Positions 34,293-43,192 of a stretch of DNA of 45,136 nucleotides are shown here, in pieces. The notes beneath the pieces were generated by a model that did not search any database, was not told the origin of the DNA, and saw nothing but the letters and a program-made list of their open reading frames with translations. Position 1 is the stretch's first letter; every line of letters starts with the position of its first letter. The position numbers and the translations under genes were made by a program. The DNA lies in NCBI GenBank assembly GCA_943325035.2, contig CALPNW020000002.1, positions 1 to 45,136 of the forward strand, given 5' to 3'. This stretch comes from Sphingobacterium thalpophilum (GTDB lineage Bacteria > Bacteroidota > Bacteroidia > Chitinophagales > Chitinophagaceae).

Positions 34293-35342
34293 CTATTTAA
34301 TGATTTCGCTCAACTGCTTAACGCTTCTTACTTTCACTGGCTGCTTAGGCCTAACAAATAAAACGCCTGTTACTACTATACTGTCTCCAACATGAATCCC
34401 TTTGATGATTTCTGCAAAACCACTGCCCCGCAGTCCGGTTTCCACTTCAACAAAAACACCTTCCCCATTTTTAATTACAATCATTTTCTTAGCCCTGGCT
34501 TCCGGAATAATGGCATTAGTTGGAACCAGAATGCTGTTCTTGTTTTTTAATGCATCCAGCTTCACTTTTACAAAAGTGCCCGGCATAATTCCTGCGCCAT
34601 CCAGCACCGCTCTTACTTTTAAATTTCTGGTAGTTGCGTTGATCTGCGGATCTGTTGCAACAATCAATGCTTTGCGGTAAGTTTCCGACTCGTTGGTTTG
34701 TATATTCACCCTTATTCCTGTACGAACCAGGTTGGTATATAATTCAGGAACATTAAAATCTATTTTTACACGGTCTACCTGTTGCAGATTGGTAATTGCT
34801 GTTGCTGGTGTTACATAAGCACCCGGGCTGATCAGCCTTAAGCCGAGCACTCCGGAAAACGGAGCTTTAATAACTGTTTTATCTATCTGAGCCTGCGTTA
34901 CAGCCAAATCGGCCTTGTAACTATTTACCTGATTGAGGGCAATGTCATAATCTGCCTGGTTAATGCCATTGATGGCTAATAATTTTTTCAGGCGCTGCTC
35001 TGTTTTCTGCGCCATCTCAAGCAGCACTTTGGTTTTATTGAATCCGGCCTGCAGGTCGGCATCATTGATTCTGGCAAGTACCGTTCCTGCACTAACCCTT
35101 CCGCCATCCGGAACATTCAGAAAAACAAGTCTTCCACTAACCTCGGGGTTAATACTAACAGTTTCGTTGGGAATTACTGCACCGTTCACCTCTACGCTAT
35201 TGTCTACATTACCACTACCGGCAATGAGTACATCAACAATTGTTACAGAAGGAGCAGCAGACTTTTGCATGGCGTCCTTTTTTTTCTGTTTACAGGAAAA
35301 TACCAGCAGCGGTAGCGTAATGAGTATTATTATTTTTTTCAA
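34293..35342 (-). CDS. RND efflux periplasmic adaptor (membrane fusion) lipoprotein
   Basis: A 349-residue HlyD/AcrA-family adaptor. The N-terminus is a lipoprotein signal with Cys17 (LPLLVFSC). The split biotinyl-lipoyl domain shows VSAGTVLARINDADLQA and IKAPFSGVLGLRLISPG around a short coiled-coil hairpin (about 95-140); beta-barrel and membrane-proximal domains follow (PGTFVKVKLDALKNK, VLVPTNAIIPE). It links the inner-membrane pump to an outer-membrane channel. First gene of the operon, with a plausible promoter upstream. Confidence 0.94.
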   Translation of the reverse strand: MKKIIILITLPLLVFSCKQKKKDAMQKSAAPSVTIVDVLIAGSGNVDNSVEVNGAVIPNETVSINPEVSGRLVFLNVPDGGRVSAGTVLARINDADLQAGFNKTKVLLEMAQKTEQRLKKLLAINGINQADYDIALNQVNSYKADLAVTQAQIDKTVIKAPFSGVLGLRLISPGAYVTPATAITNLQQVDRVKIDFNVPELYTNLVRTGIRVNIQTNESETYRKALIVATDPQINATTRNLKVRAVLDGAGIMPGTFVKVKLDALKNKNSILVPTNAIIPEARAKKMIVIKNGEGVFVEVETGLRGSGFAEIIKGIHVGDSIVVTGVLFVRPKQPVKVRSVKQLSEIIK

Positions 35343-35365
35343 AAGAAGATAAGTTTTGGAATTTC

Positions 35366-35395
35366 TAAAGATAGAATTATTTGCATTCTTCCCAA
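35366..35395 (-). promoter_or_regulatory. Candidate promoter of the RND operon (-33 TTG and -7 element)
   Basis: On the minus strand TTG is followed after 19 bases by TATCTTTA, seven of eight positions of TAnnTTTG. Both the spacing and the place, 23 bases before the adaptor ATG, fit Bacteroidota promoters. It is the only promoter in the window with both elements at expected spacing. Confidence 0.5.
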
Positions 35396-35492
35396 GTTAG
35401 AATATATGAGTGGTGAAGAAGCAAATAAATCCGGTTAATAGCAGGATTCACGCCAAGCAATCAGTACATTCATGTAATTTAAATCATTACTT

Positions 35493-36332
35493 ATGTATGC
35501 CTTTTCTGAACAATACCCTGCCAAACGGGCTTTTATAACTGGAGCGGCTTCCGGACTTGGGAAAGCCTTCGCCACAGAACTGGCGGGTGATGGATGGACC
35601 ATCGGAATGGCAGACAACAACACCATTGAACTGCAGGAATCTGCCAGGCAGATCAAAGAGCTTGGTGCCAATGTGTTGATTTACCAGTTGGATGTGTCTG
35701 ATAAAGACCAATACAAATTGGTTTCCGAACAATTTTTAGCAGATGCCGGTGGCATCGACCTTTTGTTTAATAATGCCGGAGTGGGTGATGGGGGCGCATT
35801 TGAAGAATATTCGCTGGAGAATTATGAATGGATGGTAGGAATCAACCAAATGGGAGTTGTATATGGTTGTTACTATTTTATTCCTGCCATGAAAAAACAA
35901 CAATCCGGTCATATATTAAATACAGCCAGTGCAGCAGCAATCAGTTGCGCACCAACAATGGGTGCATACAATATGACAAAAGCAGCTGTTGTAGCCATCA
36001 GTGAAACACTCTACAGTGAATTAATGGATCACCATATTCATGTTTCCTGTATTCAGCCTACTTACTTTAAAACCAATATCAGCCGTTCGGCCAGAGGCGG
36101 AGCGATGATCCAGAAAATCACGCAACGCTTCATTGAAAAATCGGGGCTGGATGCCAAGGAAGTATCACAGGAAATTTTAATACGTGCGGGTAAAAAGGAA
36201 CTCTATATTATTATGCCGAAGCAGGCTTATAAAATGTGGTTGTACAAACGGTTTGCCCCCACAAAATTCCGGACAATTATCAAAGAGCAGTTCATGACTG
36301 CCATGAAAAAAGCATTAAGACATTCAAAATAA
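35493..36332 (+). CDS. SDR family oxidoreductase (first in operon)
   Basis: A 279-residue classical short-chain dehydrogenase. The cofactor motif TGAASGLG lies at 16-23, NNAGVG near 91, and the catalytic triad Ser in NTASAAA, Tyr and Lys in GAYNMTKAAV. The Asp after beta2 (MADNNTIEL) suggests NAD+ preference. The C-terminal ~60 residues are basic and longer than the core. It starts a four-gene rightward operon, with eight bases to the next SDR. Substrate is unknown; a hydroxyacyl or fatty alcohol derivative is a guess from the neighbours. Confidence 0.9.
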   Translation: MYAFSEQYPAKRAFITGAASGLGKAFATELAGDGWTIGMADNNTIELQESARQIKELGANVLIYQLDVSDKDQYKLVSEQFLADAGGIDLLFNNAGVGDGGAFEEYSLENYEWMVGINQMGVVYGCYYFIPAMKKQQSGHILNTASAAAISCAPTMGAYNMTKAAVVAISETLYSELMDHHIHVSCIQPTYFKTNISRSARGGAMIQKITQRFIEKSGLDAKEVSQEILIRAGKKELYIIMPKQAYKMWLYKRFAPTKFRTIIKEQFMTAMKKALRHSK

Positions 36333-36339
36333 ACAGCTC

Positions 36340-37107
36340 ATGAACGCCAGTACTGCATTTAGTTTAGAAGGGAAAGTGGCATTAATTACCGGTGCCAGTA
36401 AAGGCATTGGAGAATCAATAGCAAGGTTTTTTGCCGCCAATGGCGCAAAAGTAATCATCAACTCCCGCAAGCAGGAAGAACTCGATAAAGTGGCAGAAAG
36501 CATTGCCGCCGCAGGTGGTATCTGTACCGGTATTGCGGCCAATGCAGGAGATATTGCTGCCTGCAAACTACTGGTAGAAAAATGTGTGGAGCTATACGGA
36601 GGCATTGATATTCTCGTTAACAATGCTGCGAGTAACCCGATATTTGGTCCGGTTGTAGCATGCGAAGAATGGGCGTTCGACAAGATCATGGGAGTGAATG
36701 TAAAAGCCCCGCTGGAGCTGGGTAAGCTTGTTTATCCGATCATGAAGCAAAGAGGCGGAGGTTCGGTCATTAATATCAGTTCTGTTTCCGGATTAACTCC
36801 GGATCCAGGATTGGGCATTTACTCTGTTTCTAAAGCAGCACTTAATATGCTCACCAAGGTAATGGCCAAAGAGTGGGGCCATGATGGTATCCGGGTGAAT
36901 GCAATCTGTCCTGGCCTGATCAAAACAAAATTCTCAGAGGCCTTATGGACCAACGAGCAGTTCCTGAACCGTTTTGTAAAACAGTCTCCGATACCACGGA
37001 TGGGAACGGTGGAAGAAATAGCCGGACTCGCTTTATTTCTGGCCTCCCCCGCATCGGGCTATTGCACAGGAACGCTGTTTACTGCAGACGGAGGTTTAAC
37101 AATTTAA
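36340..37107 (+). CDS. SDR family oxidoreductase (second in operon)
   Basis: A 255-residue classical SDR with cofactor motif TGASKGIG (17-24), NNAAS, catalytic Ser in NISSVSG and Tyr/Lys in IYSVSKAALNML, and the common C-terminal SPASGYCTGTLFTADGG. INSRK after beta2 points to NADP(H). It differs clearly from the preceding SDR, so the pair is not a recent duplication. Ten bases separate it from the acyl-CoA dehydrogenase gene, implying a shared pathway. Confidence 0.91.
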   Translation: MNASTAFSLEGKVALITGASKGIGESIARFFAANGAKVIINSRKQEELDKVAESIAAAGGICTGIAANAGDIAACKLLVEKCVELYGGIDILVNNAASNPIFGPVVACEEWAFDKIMGVNVKAPLELGKLVYPIMKQRGGGSVINISSVSGLTPDPGLGIYSVSKAALNMLTKVMAKEWGHDGIRVNAICPGLIKTKFSEALWTNEQFLNRFVKQSPIPRMGTVEEIAGLALFLASPASGYCTGTLFTADGGLTI

Positions 37108-37117
37108 TTTAAAAATC

Positions 37118-38335
37118 ATGGAAGCCATATTTGCCACAGAACGAATCAGTTTACTGATTCCTCAGATCAAACAATTTGTAGAAGAGGAACTGATCCCTTT
37201 AGAAAAAGATCACACCACAAGACCTTTTAAACAAACAGAAAAAATACTTGCCACCAAAAGAGAACTGGTTAAAGCAAAGGGATGGTGGAATTTACACCTA
37301 CCCAAAAATGAAGGTGGAATGGGATTAACCCTTTGTGAATTTGGCCAGATCAGTGAGATCCTTTCACTGGCTCCATACTATGGTCAGTATACGTTTAATT
37401 CGCAGGCGCCTGATATTGGCAACACCGAGCTGATTGGAAAATTTGCATCTGCTTCCATTAAGGAAAAATTTCTGCAGCCATTGCTGGAAGGAAAAATACG
37501 CAGTTGTTTTTCTATGACAGAACCAGAGTTTCCCGGCTCAAACCCAACAAGAATGGCCACTACAGCTGTACGGGAAGGAAATGAATACGTGATCAACGGA
37601 CATAAATGGTTCACTTCTTCTGCAGACGGCGCCGCTTTTGCAGTGGTAATGGCTGTAACCAATCCGGAAGCACATAAACACCAGCGGGCCAGTATGATTA
37701 TTGTTCCAACAGATACACCCGGCTTTGAATTTGTACGGAATATTCCAGTGTTTGGAGAAACGGGAGAAGGCTGGGCGAGTCATGCAGAGATCCGCTATAA
37801 TAACTGCAGGGTGCCGGTAGACAATCTGATTGGCGAAGAAGGCATGGGATTTAAACTTGCGCAGGAACGTTTAGGACCCGGAAGAATTCATCATTGTATG
37901 CGCTGGGTTGGGATTGCAGAAAAAGCATTCGACCTCATGTGCAGACATGCAGTAACGAGAGAGATGGATGAAGATGTAATGCTGGGTCAGAAACAATTTA
38001 TACAGGGATTCATTTCGGAAAGCCGTATGGAAATTGACGCCTCCAGATTACTGGTGTTGCGCACCGCGCACAATATTGATCTGTATGGTGCTGCTGCAAC
38101 ACGTGACCAGATTTCGGGCATTAAATTTTATGTGGCCAATATGGTGGTACGTATTCTCGACAGAGCCATTCAGGTGCATGGCGCAAAAGGCTTGTCTGAT
38201 GAAACAATGCTGGCCAATTTATACCAGCATGAGCGTGGCGCAAGAATCTGGGATGGCGCAGATGAAGTGCATAAACAAAGTATGGCGATCAGTATTTTAA
38301 AAAAATACGGGTTAGACCTCAAGAAAAAAATATAG
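37118..38335 (+). CDS. Acyl-CoA dehydrogenase family protein, ACAD10/11-like
   Basis: A 405-residue flavoprotein. CFSMTEPEFPGSNPTRMATTAV and INGHKWFTSSADGA are FAD/substrate motifs of the family; RIHHCMRWVGIAEKAFDLMC and IQVHGAKGLSDET fit the C-terminal helical domain, and RIWDGADEVHKQSMA covers the catalytic-base region. This ACAD subgroup is similar to ACAD10/ACAD11 and to LvaC. The next gene, 40 bases on, is an APH-type kinase, the partner that is fused in ACAD10/11 and separate in the levulinate pathway. Substrate not determined. Confidence 0.88.
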   Translation: MEAIFATERISLLIPQIKQFVEEELIPLEKDHTTRPFKQTEKILATKRELVKAKGWWNLHLPKNEGGMGLTLCEFGQISEILSLAPYYGQYTFNSQAPDIGNTELIGKFASASIKEKFLQPLLEGKIRSCFSMTEPEFPGSNPTRMATTAVREGNEYVINGHKWFTSSADGAAFAVVMAVTNPEAHKHQRASMIIVPTDTPGFEFVRNIPVFGETGEGWASHAEIRYNNCRVPVDNLIGEEGMGFKLAQERLGPGRIHHCMRWVGIAEKAFDLMCRHAVTREMDEDVMLGQKQFIQGFISESRMEIDASRLLVLRTAHNIDLYGAAATRDQISGIKFYVANMVVRILDRAIQVHGAKGLSDETMLANLYQHERGARIWDGADEVHKQSMAISILKKYGLDLKKKI

Positions 38336-38375
38336 TGCATACAAAAAATCCTTTCAACAGCCATTCAACTTTATC

Positions 38376-39422
38376 ATGGAAAAAACAGTTGCACTTACCG
38401 GGCAGGAACCTATTTCATTAGAGCTGCTGAATGAGTTACTGAGTAAACTTTCTCCAGGGATCGGTACCATCCAGTCAATCACCCGTTTTCCGGGAGGATA
38501 TTCTAATCTTACTTATTGTTTAAGTACCAACAACCGGCAATACGTGCTCAGAATGCCGCCGCCCGGAGCCAATATCAAATCTGCACACGATATGGGCAGG
38601 GAGTTTAAAGTACTCTCTTTGCTGAAACCTCATTTCAGGCTGGCACCCGCTCCCCTGTTGTATTCGGAGGACACCGCCATCACCGGCACTCCGTTTTATA
38701 TCATGGAAAAAACGGAAGGTATTATTCTGCGTGCGCACAATGCACCCAAAATGAATATCAATCCTTCTGACCTGAATATCCTTTCAGAAAAACTCATCGA
38801 TACGCTGGTTAACCTCCATGCTATTGATATTCATACAACCGGTCTGGATCAACTGGGTAAACCGGATGGCTACGTGAGCAGACAGGTAGAAGGTTGGATA
38901 AAAAGATATTACGCTGCAGAAACAGATACTATTGAAAGTATGAACGCAACAGCCGGCTGGCTGAAAACCTATCAGCCCCTCAACCAGCAGCCCACCATGC
39001 TGCACAATGATTTTAAATACGACAATATTATTCTGTCGGAGAACAACCTTACAGAGATTGCGGGTGTGCTGGACTGGGAAATGGCCACTGTAGGAGATCC
39101 ACTCATGGATCTGGGCGCCATGCTTGCGTACTGGTTCGAAGATGGGGAAGACGAGGTTTTTAAAAATTATAACCTGAGCTGGCTTCCGGGTAATTATACC
39201 AGAAATCAATTGATCGAACGCTATGCAGAGCAAAGCGGAAGAGACCTGCGGGATATTAAATTTTATTATGTTTTCGGCTTGTTTAAAAATGCGGTGATCG
39301 CACAGCAGATCTTTCACCGATGGAAACAAGGCCATAGTAAAGATGCCAGATTTGGTGCACTCCTGCCGATGATACAATTGCTGGGAGCTAAGGCGGAAGC
39401 TGAATTGAACAGCAATAATTAA
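38376..39422 (+). CDS. Aminoglycoside-phosphotransferase-fold kinase, ACAD10/11 N-domain or LvaA-like
   Basis: A 348-residue APH-family kinase. The P-loop-like start GGYSNLTYCLST is followed by YVLRMPPPG (ATP-binding Lys is replaced by Arg in this context), FYIMEKTEGI, the catalytic loop HNDFKYDN (His210, Asp212, Asn217) and the metal motif DWEMATVGDP (Asp233). The LVNLHAIDI and LPTM-like layout fits the acyl-CoA-linked subgroup rather than drug kinases. Following an ACAD gene suggests phosphorylation of a hydroxyacyl-CoA. Last gene of the operon. Confidence 0.87.
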   Translation: MEKTVALTGQEPISLELLNELLSKLSPGIGTIQSITRFPGGYSNLTYCLSTNNRQYVLRMPPPGANIKSAHDMGREFKVLSLLKPHFRLAPAPLLYSEDTAITGTPFYIMEKTEGIILRAHNAPKMNINPSDLNILSEKLIDTLVNLHAIDIHTTGLDQLGKPDGYVSRQVEGWIKRYYAAETDTIESMNATAGWLKTYQPLNQQPTMLHNDFKYDNIILSENNLTEIAGVLDWEMATVGDPLMDLGAMLAYWFEDGEDEVFKNYNLSWLPGNYTRNQLIERYAEQSGRDLRDIKFYYVFGLFKNAVIAQQIFHRWKQGHSKDARFGALLPMIQLLGAKAEAELNSNN

Positions 39423-39462
39423 ACACTAAACGCTACAGGCAGCCAACAGAGATTGTAAGCGG

Positions 39463-40248
39463 TTATTCCTCTCTTCTTCTGTAAAGACCACCCCGCCAGT
39501 TATAACGGGTAGATTTATATTGTTCAAAACTCTTGGTAATCCAATATCCAAGTTCCAGGTCATTCAGTTGTTGCACCAGCTCATACTCAGGGCGGTACCT
39601 GCGCATAAAGGTATCCAGTTCAGGAGCCTGCAGTTTGGTCAGTTTGCGGACAAACTGTTTACTGAACCGGTTGTTTACATATTTTTCATGTTCCTGCTCA
39701 ACGAGTCTTTGCTGTAAAGCAAGTATACTTCTGTTTCTTTTAACCCGAAACATATTGATGATCTCATCGAGATCAAAACCAACGGCAGCGCCCGGATTAT
39801 AGGTTGGATTCTTAACAACGCCAATAGTAGGTTTTCTGAAATTAAATACTTTGGCGTAATCCTGCCTGTTCATCATAGAGTCGTACTTATAATAGCTGTT
39901 GCGCACTTTAACAGCGGGCAATTCGGTAGCACGAACATGAATCATCACATTAAAATTATCCGGATAGCTAATAGTGTCTACCGGAAATTTCATGGTAGAC
40001 TTACCGATCAGGGAGAACCAGATGGAGTCTGTGCTACGAACCACCAGTAAGTACCTGCCTGTTGAATCGGTGATGGTTCCTCTTCCTGAAGTACTTTGTA
40101 CTGCTACCGCTTCGAGGGGTCTGCGGGCAGTAATATCATATACATTACCACTGATGGTAGTAAATTGAGCGGTTGCTTTGCCTGGCAGCAAAGCATTCAG
40201 CAGAATACATACAATTAAAGGGATTCCGGACCAGATTCTCAAGTACAA
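39463..40248 (-). CDS. Secreted carboxypeptidase-like regulatory domain protein
   Basis: A 261-residue exported protein. A signal peptide (about 1-27) is followed by a CarboxypepD_reg-like beta-sandwich at about 30-110 (TISGNVYDITARRPLEAVAV, GTITDSTGRYLLVV), the domain often seen at the N-terminus of SusC-type receptors, but here there is no plug or barrel. The rest (NYDKV-like, RQDYAKVFNFRKP and arginine-rich C-terminus) is not recognised. Many Bacteroidota encode such stand-alone proteins of unknown role in the envelope. Confidence 0.78.
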   Translation of the reverse strand: MYLRIWSGIPLIVCILLNALLPGKATAQFTTISGNVYDITARRPLEAVAVQSTSGRGTITDSTGRYLLVVRSTDSIWFSLIGKSTMKFPVDTISYPDNFNVMIHVRATELPAVKVRNSYYKYDSMMNRQDYAKVFNFRKPTIGVVKNPTYNPGAAVGFDLDEIINMFRVKRNRSILALQQRLVEQEHEKYVNNRFSKQFVRKLTKLQAPELDTFMRRYRPEYELVQQLNDLELGYWITKSFEQYKSTRYNWRGGLYRRREE

Positions 40249-40324
40249 TTAATTAAGCTGTAATATTAAACCAGCCATCGCATAGTTCCGCAAATCTCTG
40301 CCGAATTAACGTGTTTTTTACAGT

Positions 40325-41056
40325 TTAAAACTTCGTTGCAATGATATGTGGCAGCATCTTTCGCCAGGTTGGCCAGTCGTGGGTGATATCTGTACCCCAT
40401 ACTTCCAGGTCATTCCAGATGCCTTTATTGAAAAGGATTTGCGAAAACCGTTTGCCCGCTTCCGGATCCTCAAAGCTTCCGCTGCCGGTATATATATGTA
40501 TGTGATGGCTGGAACGGATCTTATGGAGATACCATTCATCACTGAGGTTGGGAATATAGTGTTCGGGGCTGTTGTAATATACCTGATCGTCCCAGAACCC
40601 TTTGGTATATTCAGCAAGATTATACACGCCACTCATGCTGATGGCTCCATTGATGATGTCCGGACGCTTCAAAAACAAATTCATTGCATGCAATGCACCA
40701 AAAGAGGCACCACAGGTATAGATCATCGTATTGCTGCTGGTGCTTTTCCGGATAAATGGAATTACTTCATTAAAAACGTATTCGTTGAACTGGTTATGCC
40801 GGATGGCTTTGTGCGCAGGCTCCATCTCATTATTCATCCAGCTTTCCCTGTTCATGCTATCAATACTGAACACCCTCAATTTACCCGCTTCAATTTGCGG
40901 GGCCAATGCATCAATTAACTGAAAGCGTTCATATTCCAGGTAATCAGCAGCAGCAGTAGGAATCAGCAACAAGGCAAATCCAAAATGCCCGTAAGAAGCA
41001 ACAGGCATATCTCTGTTAAGCGCAGGGCTGAACCAGGAGGTGATTTCTTTATTCAT
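40325..41056 (-). CDS. Putative esterase, alpha/beta hydrolase fold
   Basis: A 243-residue protein of the esterase D/putative-esterase group. The nucleophile elbow is GASFGA, the acid is probably in TGSGSFED and the catalytic His in DITHDWPTW, which fits the family pattern. No signal peptide is visible. It lies downstream of an orphan ParA gene on the same strand, separated by 54 bases that hold a tandem repeat. Natural substrate is unknown. Confidence 0.82.
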   Translation of the reverse strand: MNKEITSWFSPALNRDMPVASYGHFGFALLLIPTAAADYLEYERFQLIDALAPQIEAGKLRVFSIDSMNRESWMNNEMEPAHKAIRHNQFNEYVFNEVIPFIRKSTSSNTMIYTCGASFGALHAMNLFLKRPDIINGAISMSGVYNLAEYTKGFWDDQVYYNSPEHYIPNLSDEWYLHKIRSSHHIHIYTGSGSFEDPEAGKRFSQILFNKGIWNDLEVWGTDITHDWPTWRKMLPHIIATKF

Positions 41057-41070
41057 TGAATGGGTGGATT

Positions 41071-41110
41071 GGTGAACTGCAAAAGCTGCCGGTGAATTGC
41101 AAAAGCTGCA
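41071..41110. repeat. Two-copy 20 bp tandem repeat between ParA and the esterase gene
   Basis: 41071-41090 and 41091-41110 are the same 20 bp with two substitutions (GGTGAACTGC and GGTGAATTGC starts). The array ends exactly at the ParA stop codon (41111-41113). Confidence 0.8.
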
Positions 41111-41854
41111 TTAATCTACACAGCTCTTTTTGACTTCTTTCCAGAGATCCCGGTAACACTGAGCCGCATAACTACTGGCAGCAAAGGTTTCGAGCGGCGC
41201 TTCGTTCACGCCCATCTTCTCCACATCACTCAGATAAGGAATGTATTTTTTAAAGAATACTTTGTCTTTGTAGAACTCATTGATTACTTCATGATGCAGA
41301 TTCTTGCGATGGTCTACCATACTGAAGAAGCACCTGAACTTATCGAGGTCTACGCCATTTTCCTTGCAGTAATGCATGACAGATTCGTAGGAACGAATGG
41401 ATAATGTGGTTGGAATATTTGGCATAAGTACCCAATCTGCTCCGTTAAAAATAGCATCATGCAATACGGAAATTCCAGGAGGGCAATCCAGAAAAACAAT
41501 GTCATAGTCTTTCTTAACAGTAGCAAGAATAGCAGAGATCCTTTTCTTCGATTGCTTCATATCATTGAGCAGAATATCGGCATGTCTGGCAGAAAGATCT
41601 GCAGGAATAATATCGAGATTATTATAGTCTGTGTGCTGAATGGCTGCTGATAATTCAATTTCATTACTCAGAATTTTTCTGGCTTCATTTTTAACAGTGG
41701 CATTCACGCCCATGTAAAAGGAGGAAGACCCTTGTGGATCCAGGTCCCATACCAGTGTTTTATACCCCTCTTTGGCAGATAAAAATGCCAGATTAATGGC
41801 AGCTGCTGTTTTACCAACACCTCCCTTGAGATTATACAATGCAATAGTAACCAT
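41111..41854 (-). CDS. ParA-family ATPase (orphan)
   Basis: A 247-residue deviant Walker ATPase. KGGVGKTAAAINLA holds the deviant Walker A with Lys10 and Lys15; WDLDPQGSSS is motif A', FLDCPPG is Walker B. Start is the ATG at 41854, because an upstream ORF extension adds a residue stretch without family similarity. No ParB or parS site is next to it, and this is chromosomal context, so it is likely a MinD/ParA-like protein of unknown cargo rather than the main segregation ATPase. Confidence 0.87.
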   Translation of the reverse strand: MVTIALYNLKGGVGKTAAAINLAFLSAKEGYKTLVWDLDPQGSSSFYMGVNATVKNEARKILSNEIELSAAIQHTDYNNLDIIPADLSARHADILLNDMKQSKKRISAILATVKKDYDIVFLDCPPGISVLHDAIFNGADWVLMPNIPTTLSIRSYESVMHYCKENGVDLDKFRCFFSMVDHRKNLHHEVINEFYKDKVFFKKYIPYLSDVEKMGVNEAPLETFAASSYAAQCYRDLWKEVKKSCVD

Positions 41855-41891
41855 AGGTAAATTTTTCGGATGTACAGAAAGATAGTAAAAA

Positions 41892-43115
41892 TTATAATAA
41901 TGTGCCCAATAAAAGGCAGCCAATTACAATGATTGGGGACGGAATACGGTTGTGCTTAAGCAAATAGAAAGTGGCCACTACAATTACAATATCCCAGATC
42001 AGGATCCGGAAATTACCAGCATTCAGGGGAGGCAAAAGGCTGTCCTTTAACAGGTAAAATGTGGCTCCTGCCATGATACCCACTACTGCAGCGTTAATTC
42101 CTTCGAGGGAACGATAGATGACTGCATATTTTTTGAGGTTCTGCCAAACAGGAAAAAAGAAAAGTACCAGCAAAGCACTTGGAAGAAAAATACCAATGGC
42201 TCCAATCAGGGCACCCAGCAACTGCATGGCCGGACCTTCTTCCCGCATCACCATTCCACCGGTAAATGCCCCGATAGAAAACACCGGACCGGGAATAGCT
42301 CTTACCATTCCGGAACCGGTTAAGAATTCCTGCCGTTCCATTTTCAGCACATCTCTTTTGGTTTCCTGTATGCGTTTTGTTTGAGGGCGGGTAACATATT
42401 GTTCATACATCAGGGGCATCAGTACATCCCCCCCTCCAAAAACCAGACTCCCAAAACGATAACTGTTCTCAAAAAGGTTGATTGCTTTTCTGTGCTTCCA
42501 GTTATTGGCTGTTGCAGTTTCAGATAAGTATCCTGCAATTGCAAACAGGGAAAAGAAAATGAGGATATTACCCCAGTTGATCTTTTTAGGGGGAACGTCT
42601 ATCTGAGGAATCCGATTTTCACTGAAATTAGTAACTATGCCGGCAAGAAAAATCAGTACCGGAAATATCCAGGGCGTTTTAAATGCCAGAAAAGTAGCCA
42701 GCGTTGCAGCCAGCATGATTACCCTGGTAATTGTATTGTGTATAGAGATTCCAAAAGTGCGGTAAGAAGAATGAGCGATAAAGCCAATGGCCATCGGTTG
42801 TATAAACTGAAATACCGCTGCCTTTTGCTGAATATCCGAAAAATAATCCAGCAGAAATGACAGTCCGGCCATCAGTAAACAGGCCGGTAAAATCCAGATC
42901 AGCAAAGTAATCAGGGCCAGCCAGAGACCACCTCTTTTATACCCAATCAGGGTAAGGGTTTGCGTGGAAGAAGCCCCGGGCAATAACTGGCAGAACCCAT
43001 TGTATTCCAGTAACTCTTTTTCGGTAAGATCCCTGCGTTGCTGCACAAAAGTATTCATCATCATACCCATATGACCCTGCGGCCCGCCAAAAGCAGTGAT
43101 GCTGTGCAGCAGCAC
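41892..43115 (-). CDS. chrA: Chromate transporter (ChrA family)
   Basis: A 407-residue membrane protein with two Chromate_transp domains. The first has [15 protein letters not shown] and [19 protein letters not shown], the second [22 protein letters not shown] and [20 protein letters not shown]. The family exports chromate or moves related anions by proton coupling. The only standard start is GTG at 43115, but the frame is open further up and reads LRHIPFLKS just before it, which resembles the usual N-terminus of homologues; no ATG, GTG or TTG exists there. It lies 37 bases before ParA. Confidence 0.9.
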   Translation of the reverse strand: MLLHSITAFGGPQGHMGMMMNTFVQQRRDLTEKELLEYNGFCQLLPGASSTQTLTLIGYKRGGLWLALITLLIWILPACLLMAGLSFLLDYFSDIQQKAAVFQFIQPMAIGFIAHSSYRTFGISIHNTITRVIMLAATLATFLAFKTPWIFPVLIFLAGIVTNFSENRIPQIDVPPKKINWGNILIFFSLFAIAGYLSETATANNWKHRKAINLFENSYRFGSLVFGGGDVLMPLMYEQYVTRPQTKRIQETKRDVLKMERQEFLTGSGMVRAIPGPVFSIGAFTGGMVMREEGPAMQLLGALIGAIGIFLPSALLVLFFFPVWQNLKKYAVIYRSLEGINAAVVGIMAGATFYLLKDSLLPPLNAGNFRILIWDIVIVVATFYLLKHNRIPSPIIVIGCLLLGTLL

Positions 43116-43192
43116 CGATTTGAGAAAAGGAATATGACGCAGAATGATCAGATAATACCGTATTACAAATGAAAAATCAGATTTACTTACTA

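Noticed and set aside
31202-35342. Complete tripartite RND operon
   Set aside because: Only adaptor and pump are present; no TolC-like gene lies on either side.
38376-39422. Aminoglycoside resistance kinase
   Set aside because: The gene is coupled with an acyl-CoA dehydrogenase and two SDRs and matches the ACAD10/11-type subgroup rather than drug-modifying kinases.
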